Source: Methanofollis fontis (lineage in GTDB: Archaea; Halobacteriota; Methanomicrobia; Methanomicrobiales; Methanofollaceae). From it: a stretch of 64,000 nucleotides of DNA. A model generated the notes under the pieces. That model did not search any database, was not told the DNA's origin, and worked only from the letters and a program-made list of their open reading frames with translations. Position 1 is the stretch's first letter; every line of letters starts with the position of its first letter. Made by a program: the position numbers and the translations under genes. This document shows, in pieces, positions 27,451 through 35,365 of the stretch. The stretch covers positions 1 to 64,000 of the forward strand of contig NZ_PGCL01000003.1 of the NCBI RefSeq assembly GCF_004297185.1, read 5' to 3'.

Positions 27451-27502
27451 CGGTTATACCAACTTAAATATGGGCCGAGCACAAAAAATACTCTACTGAT
27501 GC

Positions 27503-27880
27503 ATGATGAGTGAGGCGGAGATTGTGCAAACGGCGCCTGAAGTGCGCAAAGAAAAGGGTGAGAAGAATCGGGAGCAGAAACAGGCGGAACACATACAGCG
27601 CATACACCGGACACTGGTCGCCTGTTTCATGGGCATCGCCGCCGGACTGCTCTCATATTACCTCTCTGGAAGTGTTGATCCCGCCACCGGCATGCAGCCG
27701 AACCAGATCATCGGTGTCCTCTTCCTGATGGCCGGTGTCGTCTTCCAGAAACACATCTTCATGCTGATCCGGATCGACTACACCGAACTGGGCAATAAGG
27801 ACTGGTTCTATCAGGCATTCATGACCTTCGCCCTCTGGTTTATCTCGTGGTCCGTCATGCTCACCACAACCACCCAGTGA
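27503..27880 (+). CDS. EMC6-like small membrane protein
   Basis: The 125-residue protein has a charged N-terminal arm (about 1-35, rich in Lys/Glu/Gln) and three membrane segments: TLVACFMGIAAGLLSYYLSG, IIGVLFLMAGVVFQKHIFML and FYQAFMTFALWFISWSVMLT. Size and topology fit the archaeal relatives of EMC6, a subunit of the eukaryotic membrane-insertion complex, but I assign this from layout and a general likeness only. It lies between the ribosome-rescue genes and seven bases upstream of ABCE1, so it is probably expressed with ABCE1. ATG 27506 is also possible. Confidence 0.6.
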   Translation: MMSEAEIVQTAPEVRKEKGEKNREQKQAEHIQRIHRTLVACFMGIAAGLLSYYLSGSVDPATGMQPNQIIGVLFLMAGVVFQKHIFMLIRIDYTELGNKDWFYQAFMTFALWFISWSVMLTTTTQ

Positions 27881-27886
27881 TCACCC

Positions 27887-29656
27887 ATGCGAATCGCCGT
27901 CGTTCATAAAGACAATTGCCATCCAAAGAAGTGCGGAACCGAATGCATCATCTACTGCCCGCGGGTCAGGAGCGGTGATGAGACCGTCTTCCTGGGAGAG
28001 GACGGCAAGGCCTCGATATCCGAGGAACTCTGTGTGGGGTGCGGCATCTGTGTCAAGAAGTGCCCCTTTGAGGCAATCGATATTGTAAACCTCCCTGAAG
28101 AACTCGAGTATCCGACCCATCGCTATGGCCCGAACACCTTTGCCCTCTATGGTCTTCCCATCCCGGTCGAGGGGAAGGTGACCGGGATCCTGGGCCCCAA
28201 TGGTATCGGGAAGTCCACCTCCCTCCAGATCCTCTCCGGACAGATCCGCCCGAACCTCGGGCGTTTCGAGGAGACGGCATCCTGGGACGAGGTGTTCAGG
28301 CGGTTCACCGGCACCGAACTCTTCGATTACCTCAGGCACATCTCAGGCAAGGAGATCCGGGTTGCCGTCAAGCCGCAGTATATCACGCAGATCCCGAAGG
28401 CCTTCTCAGGCACGGTGCGCTCCCTGCTCACCAGGACCGATGAACGGGGTGTGCTCGACCATCTTATCGAGGAACTCACCCTCTCGTCCATCCTGGACCG
28501 CGAGATCTCGAACCTCTCTGGCGGCGAACTCCAGCGGGTGGCGATCGCCGCCTGCCTGGCTCGGGAGGCCGATTTCTATTTCCTCGACGAGATCACGCCA
28601 TACCTGGACATCTACCAGCGGATGGCCGCCGCCAACCTGATCAGGGAGGTGGCGACACACCGCCCGGTGGTGATCGTCGAGCATGACCTGGCCATCCTGG
28701 ATATGCTCGCCGACACCGTGCATATCGGCTACGGCAAACCGGCGGTCTTTGGTGTGATCACCGGGCCGAAGGGTGTGCGGATCGGGATCAACGAATACCT
28801 CGAAGGGTATCTCCCGGAGGAGAACGTGCGCTTCAGGGAGTACGCCGTTGTCTTTGAGAAGCGTGCCCATTCCGACGATACCACCCGCGAACCCCTCTTC
28901 GAGTTCCCGGAGATGACGAAGGGCTACGACCCCTTCAGGCTCACGGTCAGGGGCGGCGAGATCCGGAAGGGTGAGGTGCTCGGCCTCGTGGGTCCGAACG
29001 GTATCGGAAAGTCGACCTTTGCAAAACTGCTGGCCGGAGTCGAGGCACCGGACGGCGGACCGCTGGAGGAGAACATCAAGATCTCCTATAAGCCGCAGTA
29101 TGTGAAGGCGACCTCCGGCGACACCGTCGAGTTTACGCTGAGGAGCATCACCAACCGGTTCGACTCCTCCTACTACCAGCACGAGGTGATCGAGCCCCTG
29201 GCCCTCAGGCAGATCCTCCAGTCGCCCCTCGACACCCTTTCAGGCGGCGAACTCCAGCGTGTGGCCATCGCCGCCTGCCTCTCGCGCGATGCCGACCTCT
29301 ATATCCTGGACGAACCGAGCGCCCACCTGGACGTGGAGCAGCGGATGAACCTGGTGCGCGTGCTCAAGCACCATGCCGAAGGAAAGGAGTGCGGTGTACT
29401 CGTCATCGACCACGACATCTATCTCATCGATATGATCTCTGAGCGTATCGTGGTCTTCGACGGCGAACCCGGTGTGGCTGGCGAGGCCAAGGGGCCATTC
29501 TCGATGCGGGAAGGCATGAACCTCTTCCTCTCCAATCTCGGCGTCACCTTCCGCCGGGACAAGAGCGGACGCCCCCGCATCAACAAACCCGAATCGTTCC
29601 TGGACCGCGAGCAGCGCTCAAAGGGCGAGTACTATTACGCCAGGGCCGATGAGTAG
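27887..29656 (+). CDS. ABCE1 ribosome recycling ATPase (RNase L inhibitor homologue)
   Basis: ABCE1 splits ribosomes after termination or after pelota action. The 589-residue protein has two N-terminal 4Fe-4S clusters (cysteines in HKDNCHPKKCGTECIIYCP and CVGCGICVKKCPFEAI), two ABC domains each with Walker A GPNGIGKST, and signatures NLSGGELQRVAIAACLA and TLSGGELQRVAIAACLS. In the first ABC domain the segment after Walker B reads LDEITPYLD where many homologues have DEPSSYLD; the catalytic Glu is kept. It has the usual length and starts seven bases after the EMC6-like gene. Confidence 0.95.
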   Translation: MRIAVVHKDNCHPKKCGTECIIYCPRVRSGDETVFLGEDGKASISEELCVGCGICVKKCPFEAIDIVNLPEELEYPTHRYGPNTFALYGLPIPVEGKVTGILGPNGIGKSTSLQILSGQIRPNLGRFEETASWDEVFRRFTGTELFDYLRHISGKEIRVAVKPQYITQIPKAFSGTVRSLLTRTDERGVLDHLIEELTLSSILDREISNLSGGELQRVAIAACLAREADFYFLDEITPYLDIYQRMAAANLIREVATHRPVVIVEHDLAILDMLADTVHIGYGKPAVFGVITGPKGVRIGINEYLEGYLPEENVRFREYAVVFEKRAHSDDTTREPLFEFPEMTKGYDPFRLTVRGGEIRKGEVLGLVGPNGIGKSTFAKLLAGVEAPDGGPLEENIKISYKPQYVKATSGDTVEFTLRSITNRFDSSYYQHEVIEPLALRQILQSPLDTLSGGELQRVAIAACLSRDADLYILDEPSAHLDVEQRMNLVRVLKHHAEGKECGVLVIDHDIYLIDMISERIVVFDGEPGVAGEAKGPFSMREGMNLFLSNLGVTFRRDKSGRPRINKPESFLDREQRSKGEYYYARADE

Positions 29657-29674
29657 CGGCTCAAGCGATTATCC

Positions 29675-29680
29675 TTTTTT
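29675..29680 (+). terminator. Oligo-T terminator of ABCE1
   Basis: Six T residues lie 19 bases after the stop codon, just before the first repeat unit. Confidence 0.45.
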
Positions 29681-29690
29681 GAAGATCCCC

Positions 29691-30131
29691 CGGTCGATGC
29701 GATAGTGACCGGGACGATTCTCTGCGACATCTCTGGATGTGAGAATGTCCCTAATACCATTCTTGAGTGAAGAAGCACCGGGAATAACCTCCTGAACTCC
29801 CCCGAATCGTTGGTTCCATCAATCCTGGTCCTATCGCACGGGGGATGGGTCCGGGAGGGGTTCTCCCATCCCGGTCAGGGGTGGATCGAATGCTGGAGTA
29901 CGCACGGGACAGGGGGTTCCGCCCCCTGTTCCCCCCGGTCAATGTGATAGGGGCCGGGACGATTCTCTGCGACATCTCTGGATGCGAGAGCGTCCCGGAT
30001 ACAATTCTGGAATGAAGAGGCACCGGGAAAAATCTCCTGAACTCTCCCACCTGAATGGTTCCATCAATCCTGGCCCTATCGCACGGGGGCGGGTCCGGGA
30101 GGGGTTCTCCCCTCCCGGTCAGGGGCGGATC
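29691..30131 (-). repeat. Tandem repeat array A, two units of 245 bases (second truncated)
   Basis: Units start at CGGTC in 29691 and 29936, so the period is 245 bases. The second unit stops after the hairpin CCGGGAGGGGTTCTCCCCTC, eight bases before the agmatinase stop. Each unit has a spacer of about 125 bases and a GC-rich core running from CCTATCGCACGGG to CCGGTCAATGTGATAGG. The array fills the gap between the convergent ABCE1 and agmatinase genes; nothing else is seen there. Orientation is the same as array B and opposite to array C. Confidence 0.85.
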
Positions 30132-30138
30132 ATTCTTC

Positions 30139-30996
30139 TTAAAAGTCGCGTTGTCCAGAATGGTTCCAGGCGATGAACTCCCGGATCAGTTTTGCTGCCA
30201 CCGCCGCCGTCTGGCCGTCATCGATCGGGCAGACCTCGACGTAGTCAAAACCCGTTGCCTGCGCCGCTAACGTGCGGACGACCGATCGGAGGTCCCACGG
30301 CGAGAGCCCGAAGGGTTCGGGCGTCCCGAGTCCGGGAGTGAGGCAGCAGTCGATGGCATCGGCGTCGATAGAGAGATACACACTCCTGTCGCCGACGATC
30401 CCGCGCACCTCCTTTAGAACGGATTCGATCCCGACTCTTCGCACATCGTCCGCCGTAAAGAGATGGAGGTCTTGCGCCAGCTCAAACTCCTGGCGAGTGC
30501 CGCTCCGTGCGCCGATGATAACGATCTCCTCCACACCGAGGTCCATCACCCGCCGCGTGGCGCAGGCATGGTTCCAGGGCGTGCCGCCATACTCGTCCCT
30601 GAGATCGAGATGGGCGTCGAGGACGACAAAGCAATCCGCTCCCACCGCCTCAACGGCGGCAGGGGTGATCGTGTGCTCGCCGCCGATCATCACCGGCACC
30701 TTGCCGTCGCCGGCGATCATGGCGACCGTCTCACGCACGCTCTCCAGCACCGGTTCGGGAACGGCATACACCTCGAGGTCGCCCAGGTCATGGATTGCGA
30801 CGTCCATCAGGTCCACGCCCACTGCCGGCAGATAGGTCTCGAAGTTATAGGAGATCGCCCTGATCTCGCGGGGAGCGGCGCGCGATCCCGGACGATACGA
30901 GGAGGTTCCGTCGAACGGGACGCCGAAGATCACATAATCTGCATCGCTGTATTCAGCCGATGCGTCCGCAAAAAGAGTATTGGAGAAAACTTCCAT
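30139..30996 (-). CDS. speB: Agmatinase-family ureohydrolase
   Basis: The 285-residue protein keeps the two-manganese site: His108 in GGEHT, DAHLDLRDE (Asp127, His129, Asp131) and SIDADAIDCCLTPG (Asp211, Asp213), followed by GTPEPFGLSP. Agmatinase hydrolyses agmatine to putrescine and urea. Two positions usually Pro-Ala and Gly (DPA, PEPGG) are changed to Cys-Cys and Phe, so the substrate could differ. It starts seven bases after the IF-5A stop. That placement suggests a role in making hypusine or its precursor on IF-5A. ATG 30996 is used; the frame continues antisense upstream. Confidence 0.88.
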   Translation of the reverse strand: MEVFSNTLFADASAEYSDADYVIFGVPFDGTSSYRPGSRAAPREIRAISYNFETYLPAVGVDLMDVAIHDLGDLEVYAVPEPVLESVRETVAMIAGDGKVPVMIGGEHTITPAAVEAVGADCFVVLDAHLDLRDEYGGTPWNHACATRRVMDLGVEEIVIIGARSGTRQEFELAQDLHLFTADDVRRVGIESVLKEVRGIVGDRSVYLSIDADAIDCCLTPGLGTPEPFGLSPWDLRSVVRTLAAQATGFDYVEVCPIDDGQTAAVAAKLIREFIAWNHSGQRDF

Positions 30997-31003
30997 ACCG
31001 GGA

Positions 31004-31384
31004 TCAGAGGTCCAGCTTCTTCTTGCCGAGTGCCTCGATATACGGCACTTCCTTGCCTGCTTCCATCGTTGCCGCAACGTCGTCAGGGACCACCATCTCA
31101 AACATGGCGAAGTCCTTGATGTCCATCAGCTGGACGGTGTTTCCGGCGACCGAGATGACCTGTCCCATCTTGCGCTCGACGACCGGCACATAGACCTTTG
31201 CCGAAACCGGCTGAACGATCGAGCGTTTCTGTCCGTCAAAGATGCCGACGACATCGATACGCGCCTTGGCCGCGCCGTGTTTGCCGGGCTTTGAGGTGGC
31301 GATGGAGAGGATCTTGCAGGGTTCGTCATCGACCACAACGTAGCGGCCTTCCTTTAATTTTCCAGTTTCAGTCTGTTCCTTCAT
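31004..31384 (-). CDS. eif5A: Translation factor IF-5A
   Basis: The 126-residue protein is archaeal IF-5A, which stimulates peptide-bond formation at difficult sequences such as polyproline. The hypusine loop is SKPGKHGAAKARIDVVG with the modified Lys35 kept. The C-terminal OB domain follows (about 70-126). ATG 31384 (MKEQTETGKLKEG) is preferred over GTG 31393, which instead lies at ribosome-site distance. It heads an operon with the agmatinase-family gene and diverges from the IMPase gene. Confidence 0.93.
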   Translation of the reverse strand: MKEQTETGKLKEGRYVVVDDEPCKILSIATSKPGKHGAAKARIDVVGIFDGQKRSIVQPVSAKVYVPVVERKMGQVISVAGNTVQLMDIKDFAMFEMVVPDDVAATMEAGKEVPYIEALGKKKLDL

Positions 31385-31423
31385 CGAGTTCACGCTCGCA
31401 GTAATAATTTATCTTTACGGCAA

Positions 31424-31434
31424 TAGATAAATAC
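31424..31434 (+). promoter_or_regulatory. TATA box of the IMPase/FBPase-NAD kinase operon
   Basis: TAGATAAATAC is centred about 23 bases upstream of ATG 31452. The divergent IF-5A gene has its own AT-rich run at 31401-31415. Confidence 0.4.
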
Positions 31435-31451
31435 AACGCACGGGCGTTTGC

Positions 31452-32228
31452 ATGGACTTCATTAGATGGTGCGGTGAAATCGCCGATCAGGTCAGCGATA
31501 CGATCAAAGATCTCGCCGGAAACACGGAGGGCAGCAGGTATATCAGGATGGGCGCCGACGGCACCCCGACCGAGCGGATAGACGAGGCTGCCGAGGCGTG
31601 CGTCCTTGAAGGACTGCGGGAGAACCCCTTCTGCAGCCACCTGCTCTCTGAGGAACTCGGGCGGGTCTGGATCGGGGGAGAGGGAGGCACCGTCTATCTC
31701 GATCCGATCGACGGATCCTACAATGCAGTTCATAACATCCCGTTCTATACGATATCGATTGCATACGGTGAGAACGGCCGTCTGATGAAGGGTTATATCC
31801 GGGACCTCTGCAACGGCGAGACCTTCTCGGCCGTCGAGGGGGAGGGTGCGTACCTGGACGGGCGACCGATCACCGTCTCGAAGACCGCCCTCCTGGAGGA
31901 GAGCGCCCTCTCTGTCTACGGAAGAAAGTTCGACCCCGGCACCGTGCTCCACCTCGGGGAAAAGGTGCGGCGGTGGCGTCTCCTCGGCGCCTCCTCCCTT
32001 GAACTCGCCTATGTCGCCTGTGGACGTCTCGACGGTTTTGTGGACGTGAGAAATACCCTGAGGGTCACCGACGCCGCTGCCGGCATCGTCCTCTGCCAGG
32101 AGGCCGGAGGCATGGTGAGCGGTGCCGGTGGCGAAGCGGTGCATTTCCCAGACGATGTGCGTGTCGGCCGGTGCCTTGTGGCCACAAACGGGAATCTCCA
32201 TTCCAAGATCGTCGAATACCTGAGGTGA
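31452..32228 (+). CDS. suhB: Archaeal inositol monophosphatase/fructose-1,6-bisphosphatase
   Basis: The 258-residue protein has the metal-site motifs of the family: SEELG near residue 66, LDPIDGSYNAVHNIPFYTIS near 82-102 and VTDAAAGIVLCQEAGG near 207. Archaeal members hydrolyse both inositol phosphate and fructose bisphosphate, serving gluconeogenesis or solute synthesis. NAD kinase follows after four bases. In some methanogens (MJ0917) the two activities are fused in one protein, so this pair is the unfused equivalent. Confidence 0.9.
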   Translation: MDFIRWCGEIADQVSDTIKDLAGNTEGSRYIRMGADGTPTERIDEAAEACVLEGLRENPFCSHLLSEELGRVWIGGEGGTVYLDPIDGSYNAVHNIPFYTISIAYGENGRLMKGYIRDLCNGETFSAVEGEGAYLDGRPITVSKTALLEESALSVYGRKFDPGTVLHLGEKVRRWRLLGASSLELAYVACGRLDGFVDVRNTLRVTDAAAGIVLCQEAGGMVSGAGGEAVHFPDDVRVGRCLVATNGNLHSKIVEYLR

Positions 32229-32232
32229 AGAG

Positions 32233-33051
32233 ATGAAAGCGCTTCTGATGTCCAGGATCGACAATCCGGATGTTCTCGCCTATGCCGGGGAGATCGAAGA
32301 ACTCCTCATCTCGATGGGTTATCAGGTCAGGCTTGAAGGAGGAACGGCCATTGCACTTGGGCGGGAGAACGAGGGCGAATGGCTTGACAGGACCGATGCG
32401 GACATCATCGTCACCTTCGGCGGCGACGGCACGGTCCTTCTGGCCGTCCAGCAGATGGTCCGCCAGATCCCGGTGATCGGGATCAACAAGGGGCATGTCG
32501 GTTTTCTTGCCGAACTCGAGGCGGCGGAGGTGCCGGAATTTTTCTCCGGTCTGAAGGAGAGAATGCGGATCGAGCGAAGGATGCGGATATCCCTCTCGAT
32601 GGACGGGAAAACGATCGGCGACGCCCTGAACGAGGCGGTGATCGTCACCGCCCGCCCGGCCAAGATGCTCAGGTTCACGATCATCATCGACGATGTCGAG
32701 GTCGAGGAGTTCAGGGCGGACGGTCTGATCATCGCCACACCCACGGGCTCCACCGCCTATGCCATGAGCGGCGGCGGTCCGATCGTCGATCCGAAATGTG
32801 ACGGATTCCTCCTCGTCCCGCTCGCCCCCTACATGCTCTCGAACCGCCCGCATTTCATCGACAGCAGCCGAAACCTCCGCATCCGTCTCGAGAGTTTCAA
32901 ACCCGCCCAGATCGTGCTCGATGGTCAGGGCGGCACCACCATCGGCAGCGGGACGGAGATCATGGTGTGCCGTTCCGACGCTCCGGCCCTCTTTGTCGAT
33001 GCCGGCAAGAATTTTTTCCTGAAAGTGCGCGAAAAACTCCATAACCTTTGA
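32233..33051 (+). CDS. nadK: NAD kinase
   Basis: The 272-residue protein phosphorylates NAD to NADP. The signature GGDGT (near residue 65) follows IIVTF, and later VTARPAKMLRF, ADGLIIATPTGSTAYAMSGGG and the C-terminal VLDGQGG are all present. It is the second gene of an operon with the IMPase, with ribosome site GAGGTGAAGAG before the ATG. Confidence 0.93.
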   Translation: MKALLMSRIDNPDVLAYAGEIEELLISMGYQVRLEGGTAIALGRENEGEWLDRTDADIIVTFGGDGTVLLAVQQMVRQIPVIGINKGHVGFLAELEAAEVPEFFSGLKERMRIERRMRISLSMDGKTIGDALNEAVIVTARPAKMLRFTIIIDDVEVEEFRADGLIIATPTGSTAYAMSGGGPIVDPKCDGFLLVPLAPYMLSNRPHFIDSSRNLRIRLESFKPAQIVLDGQGGTTIGSGTEIMVCRSDAPALFVDAGKNFFLKVREKLHNL

Positions 33052-33113
33052 AACTGCTCACAACCACAGGTTTATCTCATGTGAAAGAGAGCATAGAGAG
33101 TGGAGGAATTGAA

Positions 33114-33824
33114 ATGAGTGATATCAGGACAGAAATCAATTTTGAAGAAGTATCAGAGACGCTGAAGCACTATCTCGGTCTCTCCGGGTCTCCAGTGGCG
33201 GTGAAGTTCGCCCAGACCGCAGAGCAGATCCCCGAGGGAATGGAGGCGCTTGCCGAACCGACCCGGCACTGCCAGATGGTCAGCTGGGCCAGAAAGGACG
33301 GTAAGATCTTCTATGCGAGCGCAGACAAGCATGCCTGCCAGGGTGGGGCATGGGCGCTGGGGTTCAAGGAACTCACGCCAAGCCTGAAGACCGGCGAATT
33401 CTACTTCAAGCTCGGCAAATTCGACACCTGGGCCGCCTGCAAGCGCACCATCGACCGTGTGCCGCATGTCGAATCAGGAACGACCTATGCGACCCTCTAT
33501 GCACCGCTCGAGAAGACGCCCTTCACGCCAACGGTGGTGCTCATCGTCACAACGCCGCGGGCGATGCTCAAACTTGCCCAGAGCGTGCTCTACAAACTCG
33601 GCGGACGGATCGAGTCGAACTTCGCCGGCATCCAGTCGGTCTGCGCCGACACCACCGCCCAGACTTACCTGAACGGTCGGGTGAACTTCTCCCTTGGCTG
33701 CGACGGTTCGAGGAAGTTCTCGGGGATCGCCGAGGAAGAGATGGTCATGGGCATCCCGGTGGAACTCCTCCCGGAGATCGTCGAGGCAATAAAAATCGTG
33801 ACCGGTGCGCCGGGATCGGTCTAA
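33114..33824 (+). CDS. DUF169 family protein
   Basis: The 236-residue protein belongs to DUF169, common in methanogens and anaerobes, function unknown. It has a conserved N-terminal LGLSGSPVAVKF, a CQMVSWARKDGKIFYASADK segment and DKHACQGGAWALGF with Cys and His that could bind a metal or cofactor, then CADTTAQTYLNGRVNFSLGC with a Cys pair. ATG 33114 has GGAGG eight bases upstream; the longer frame is rejected. Its stop overlaps that of the convergent protease gene by four bases. Confidence 0.85.
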   Translation: MSDIRTEINFEEVSETLKHYLGLSGSPVAVKFAQTAEQIPEGMEALAEPTRHCQMVSWARKDGKIFYASADKHACQGGAWALGFKELTPSLKTGEFYFKLGKFDTWAACKRTIDRVPHVESGTTYATLYAPLEKTPFTPTVVLIVTTPRAMLKLAQSVLYKLGGRIESNFAGIQSVCADTTAQTYLNGRVNFSLGCDGSRKFSGIAEEEMVMGIPVELLPEIVEAIKIVTGAPGSV

Positions 33825-34267
33825 TCTTCTTCTCTTTTTACTTCTTCCAGGACCATTCTCACCGCTTCGGGGATCGCCGCCCTGACCTCCGGGCTCATCT
33901 CCTGTGAGAATGCCTCGATCTCCCCTCCCTCGATCGCCACAACAACGATCTCCGCAGAGATCCCGATCTCGCGTGCAAAGGCGATCGTCTCGGCGATCCC
34001 GAAATCATGGAGGGACATCGGGAAGAGGGAGGATGACGGCACCTCCCTGAAGATCCGCACCTCCCCCAGCGCCCCCATGCCGGTGGAGGCGTCGACGATA
34101 ACGACGCGATCGCAGTCCTCCATCAGCGGTATCAGCCCGAACCCGCCAAGACCACCGTCGACGACGTCGATCCCGGGATGCTCTCCTTTGAGACGCTCCA
34201 TCACCGCGAAACCGGCGCCGTCGTTGCCCATATAGGGGTTGCCGCAGGCGATGACCCTGACCTTCAT
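33821..34267 (-). CDS. Hydrogenase-maturation-type endopeptidase (HycI/HybD family)
   Basis: The 148-residue protein starts VRVIACGNPYMGNDGAGFAV, the GNxxxxDDGxG-like motif with a nickel-contacting acid, and continues VVDGGLGGFGLIPLMEDCDRVVIVDA with the second, and SLHDFGIAE with a His as the third ligand position. These proteases cut the C-terminal tail of the NiFe-hydrogenase large subunit after nickel insertion. In a methanogen the substrate would be F420-reducing, F420-nonreducing or Ech-type hydrogenase; none is in this window. Confidence 0.85.
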   Translation of the reverse strand: MKVRVIACGNPYMGNDGAGFAVMERLKGEHPGIDVVDGGLGGFGLIPLMEDCDRVVIVDASTGMGALGEVRIFREVPSSSLFPMSLHDFGIAETIAFAREIGISAEIVVVAIEGGEIEAFSQEMSPEVRAAIPEAVRMVLEEVKREED

Positions 34268-34343
34268 ACAAGAATTGGGGGTGTCTGGAGTATTATGCCT
34301 TGCCGGAGAGGGTATGCAGATAGGCTGATCGTCCTGTCAATAC

Positions 34344-35195
34344 GATCGGGAGGGGAGGGGTGGATCGAACCCCGGATCGCATGGGTCGGGGGGTTCCACC
34401 CCCCGTTCCCCCCGGTCACTGCGATTGGGAGGGGAACGGTTCTCTGTGATATCCTGGGATGCGAGAACCTCCCTGATACAATTCTGGAGTGAAGAGGCAC
34501 CGGGAATAACCTCCTGAACGCCCCCACCTCCACCGTCCACCAATCCCGCCCCTATCCCATTGACGGGGGCGGGTCCGGGAGGGGTCTCCCCTCCCGGTCA
34601 GGGGTGGATCGAACCCCGGATCGCATGGGTCGGGGGGTTCCACCCCCCATTCCCCCGGTCATTGCGATAGGGAGTGGGACGGTTCTCTGTGATATCCTGG
34701 GATGCGAAAACGTCCCTGATACAATTCTGGAGTGAAGAGGCACCGGGAATAACCTCCTGAACGCCCCCATCTCCACCGTCCACCAATCCCGCCCCTATCC
34801 CATTGATGGGGGTGGGTCCGGGAGGGGTCTCCCCTCCCGGTCAGGGGCGGATCGAACGCTGGAGTACACACGGGTCGGGGGGTTCCACCCCCCATTCCCC
34901 CGGTCATTGCGATAGGGAGTGGGACGGTTCTCTGTGATATCTCCGGATGCGAGAACCTCCCTGAGACGATTCTGGAGTGAAGACACACCCGGGGAAAAAC
35001 CTCCTGAACGCCCCCACCTCTACCAGTCCACCAATCCCGCCCCTATCCCATTGACGGGGGCGGGTCCGGGAGGGGTCTCCCCTCCCGGTCAGAGGGCAGA
35101 TCGAACGCTGGAGTACACACGGGTCGTGGGGTTCCGCCCCTCGTTCCTCCCCGGTCATTGCGATAGGGACCGGGACAGTTTCAGGGGCATCCTTT
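34344..35195 (-). repeat. Tandem repeat array B, about three and a half units of 243-251 bases
   Basis: Unit boundaries (CGGTC) are at 34413, 34656, 34901 and 35152, giving periods of 243, 245 and 251 bases. A half unit (core only) precedes the first and 40 bases of a new unit end the array. Each core contains CCGGGAGGGGTCTCCCCTCC, a GGGGGTTCCACCCCC hairpin and an outer stem from CCCTATCCCATTGACGGGG to CCCCCGGTCATTGCGATAGGG. Neighbouring units differ by a few percent by eye, so they are not recent identical copies. The array sits between the betaine operon's 3' end and the protease gene start. Confidence 0.88.
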
Positions 35196-35350
35196 GATGT
35201 GGGGCCGTTCCGTCGGAGAATCAAGTAAACACCGTCCGCACTCTCCGCACGCAAAATCATCCCTCCCTCCAGAGGTTCCATGCCCCTCTCTGAAGAGTCG
35301 AGTTACAGGGTGACCCCTCTCCAGATCAGGGCCCCTGAACGAATATTCAG
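35196..35350. other. Intergenic stretch after array B
   Basis: No gene or repeat is seen. It carries GGGGTCACCC-like half sites (35308-35320) but no clear structure, and ends in the A-rich run that terminates the minus-strand operon. Confidence 0.4.
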
Positions 35351-35365
35351 AAAAAAAGAAAAAAA
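35351..35365 (-). terminator. Oligo-T terminator of the betaine transporter operon
   Basis: Two runs of seven T residues separated by one C on the minus strand follow the substrate-binding protein's stop codon directly. Confidence 0.6.

Noticed and set aside
28590-28620. Damaged Walker B in the first ABCE1 ATPase domain (DEITPYLD)
   Set aside because: The catalytic Asp and Glu remain and only flanking residues differ from the common DEPSSYLD; not evidence of loss.
33048-33113. Longer N-terminus for the DUF169 protein
   Set aside because: The added part matches no family and GGAGG stands directly before ATG 33114.
34264-34533. Repeat-internal open frames as separate annotated genes
   Set aside because: Their ends differ from copy to copy and they cross the structured core; only a short conserved peptide frame is supported, reported as a finding.
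29691-35195. Repeat arrays as CRISPR arrays
   Set aside because: Units are about 245 bases with structured GC-rich cores, not 23-40 base repeats with equal unique spacers, and no cas gene is near.
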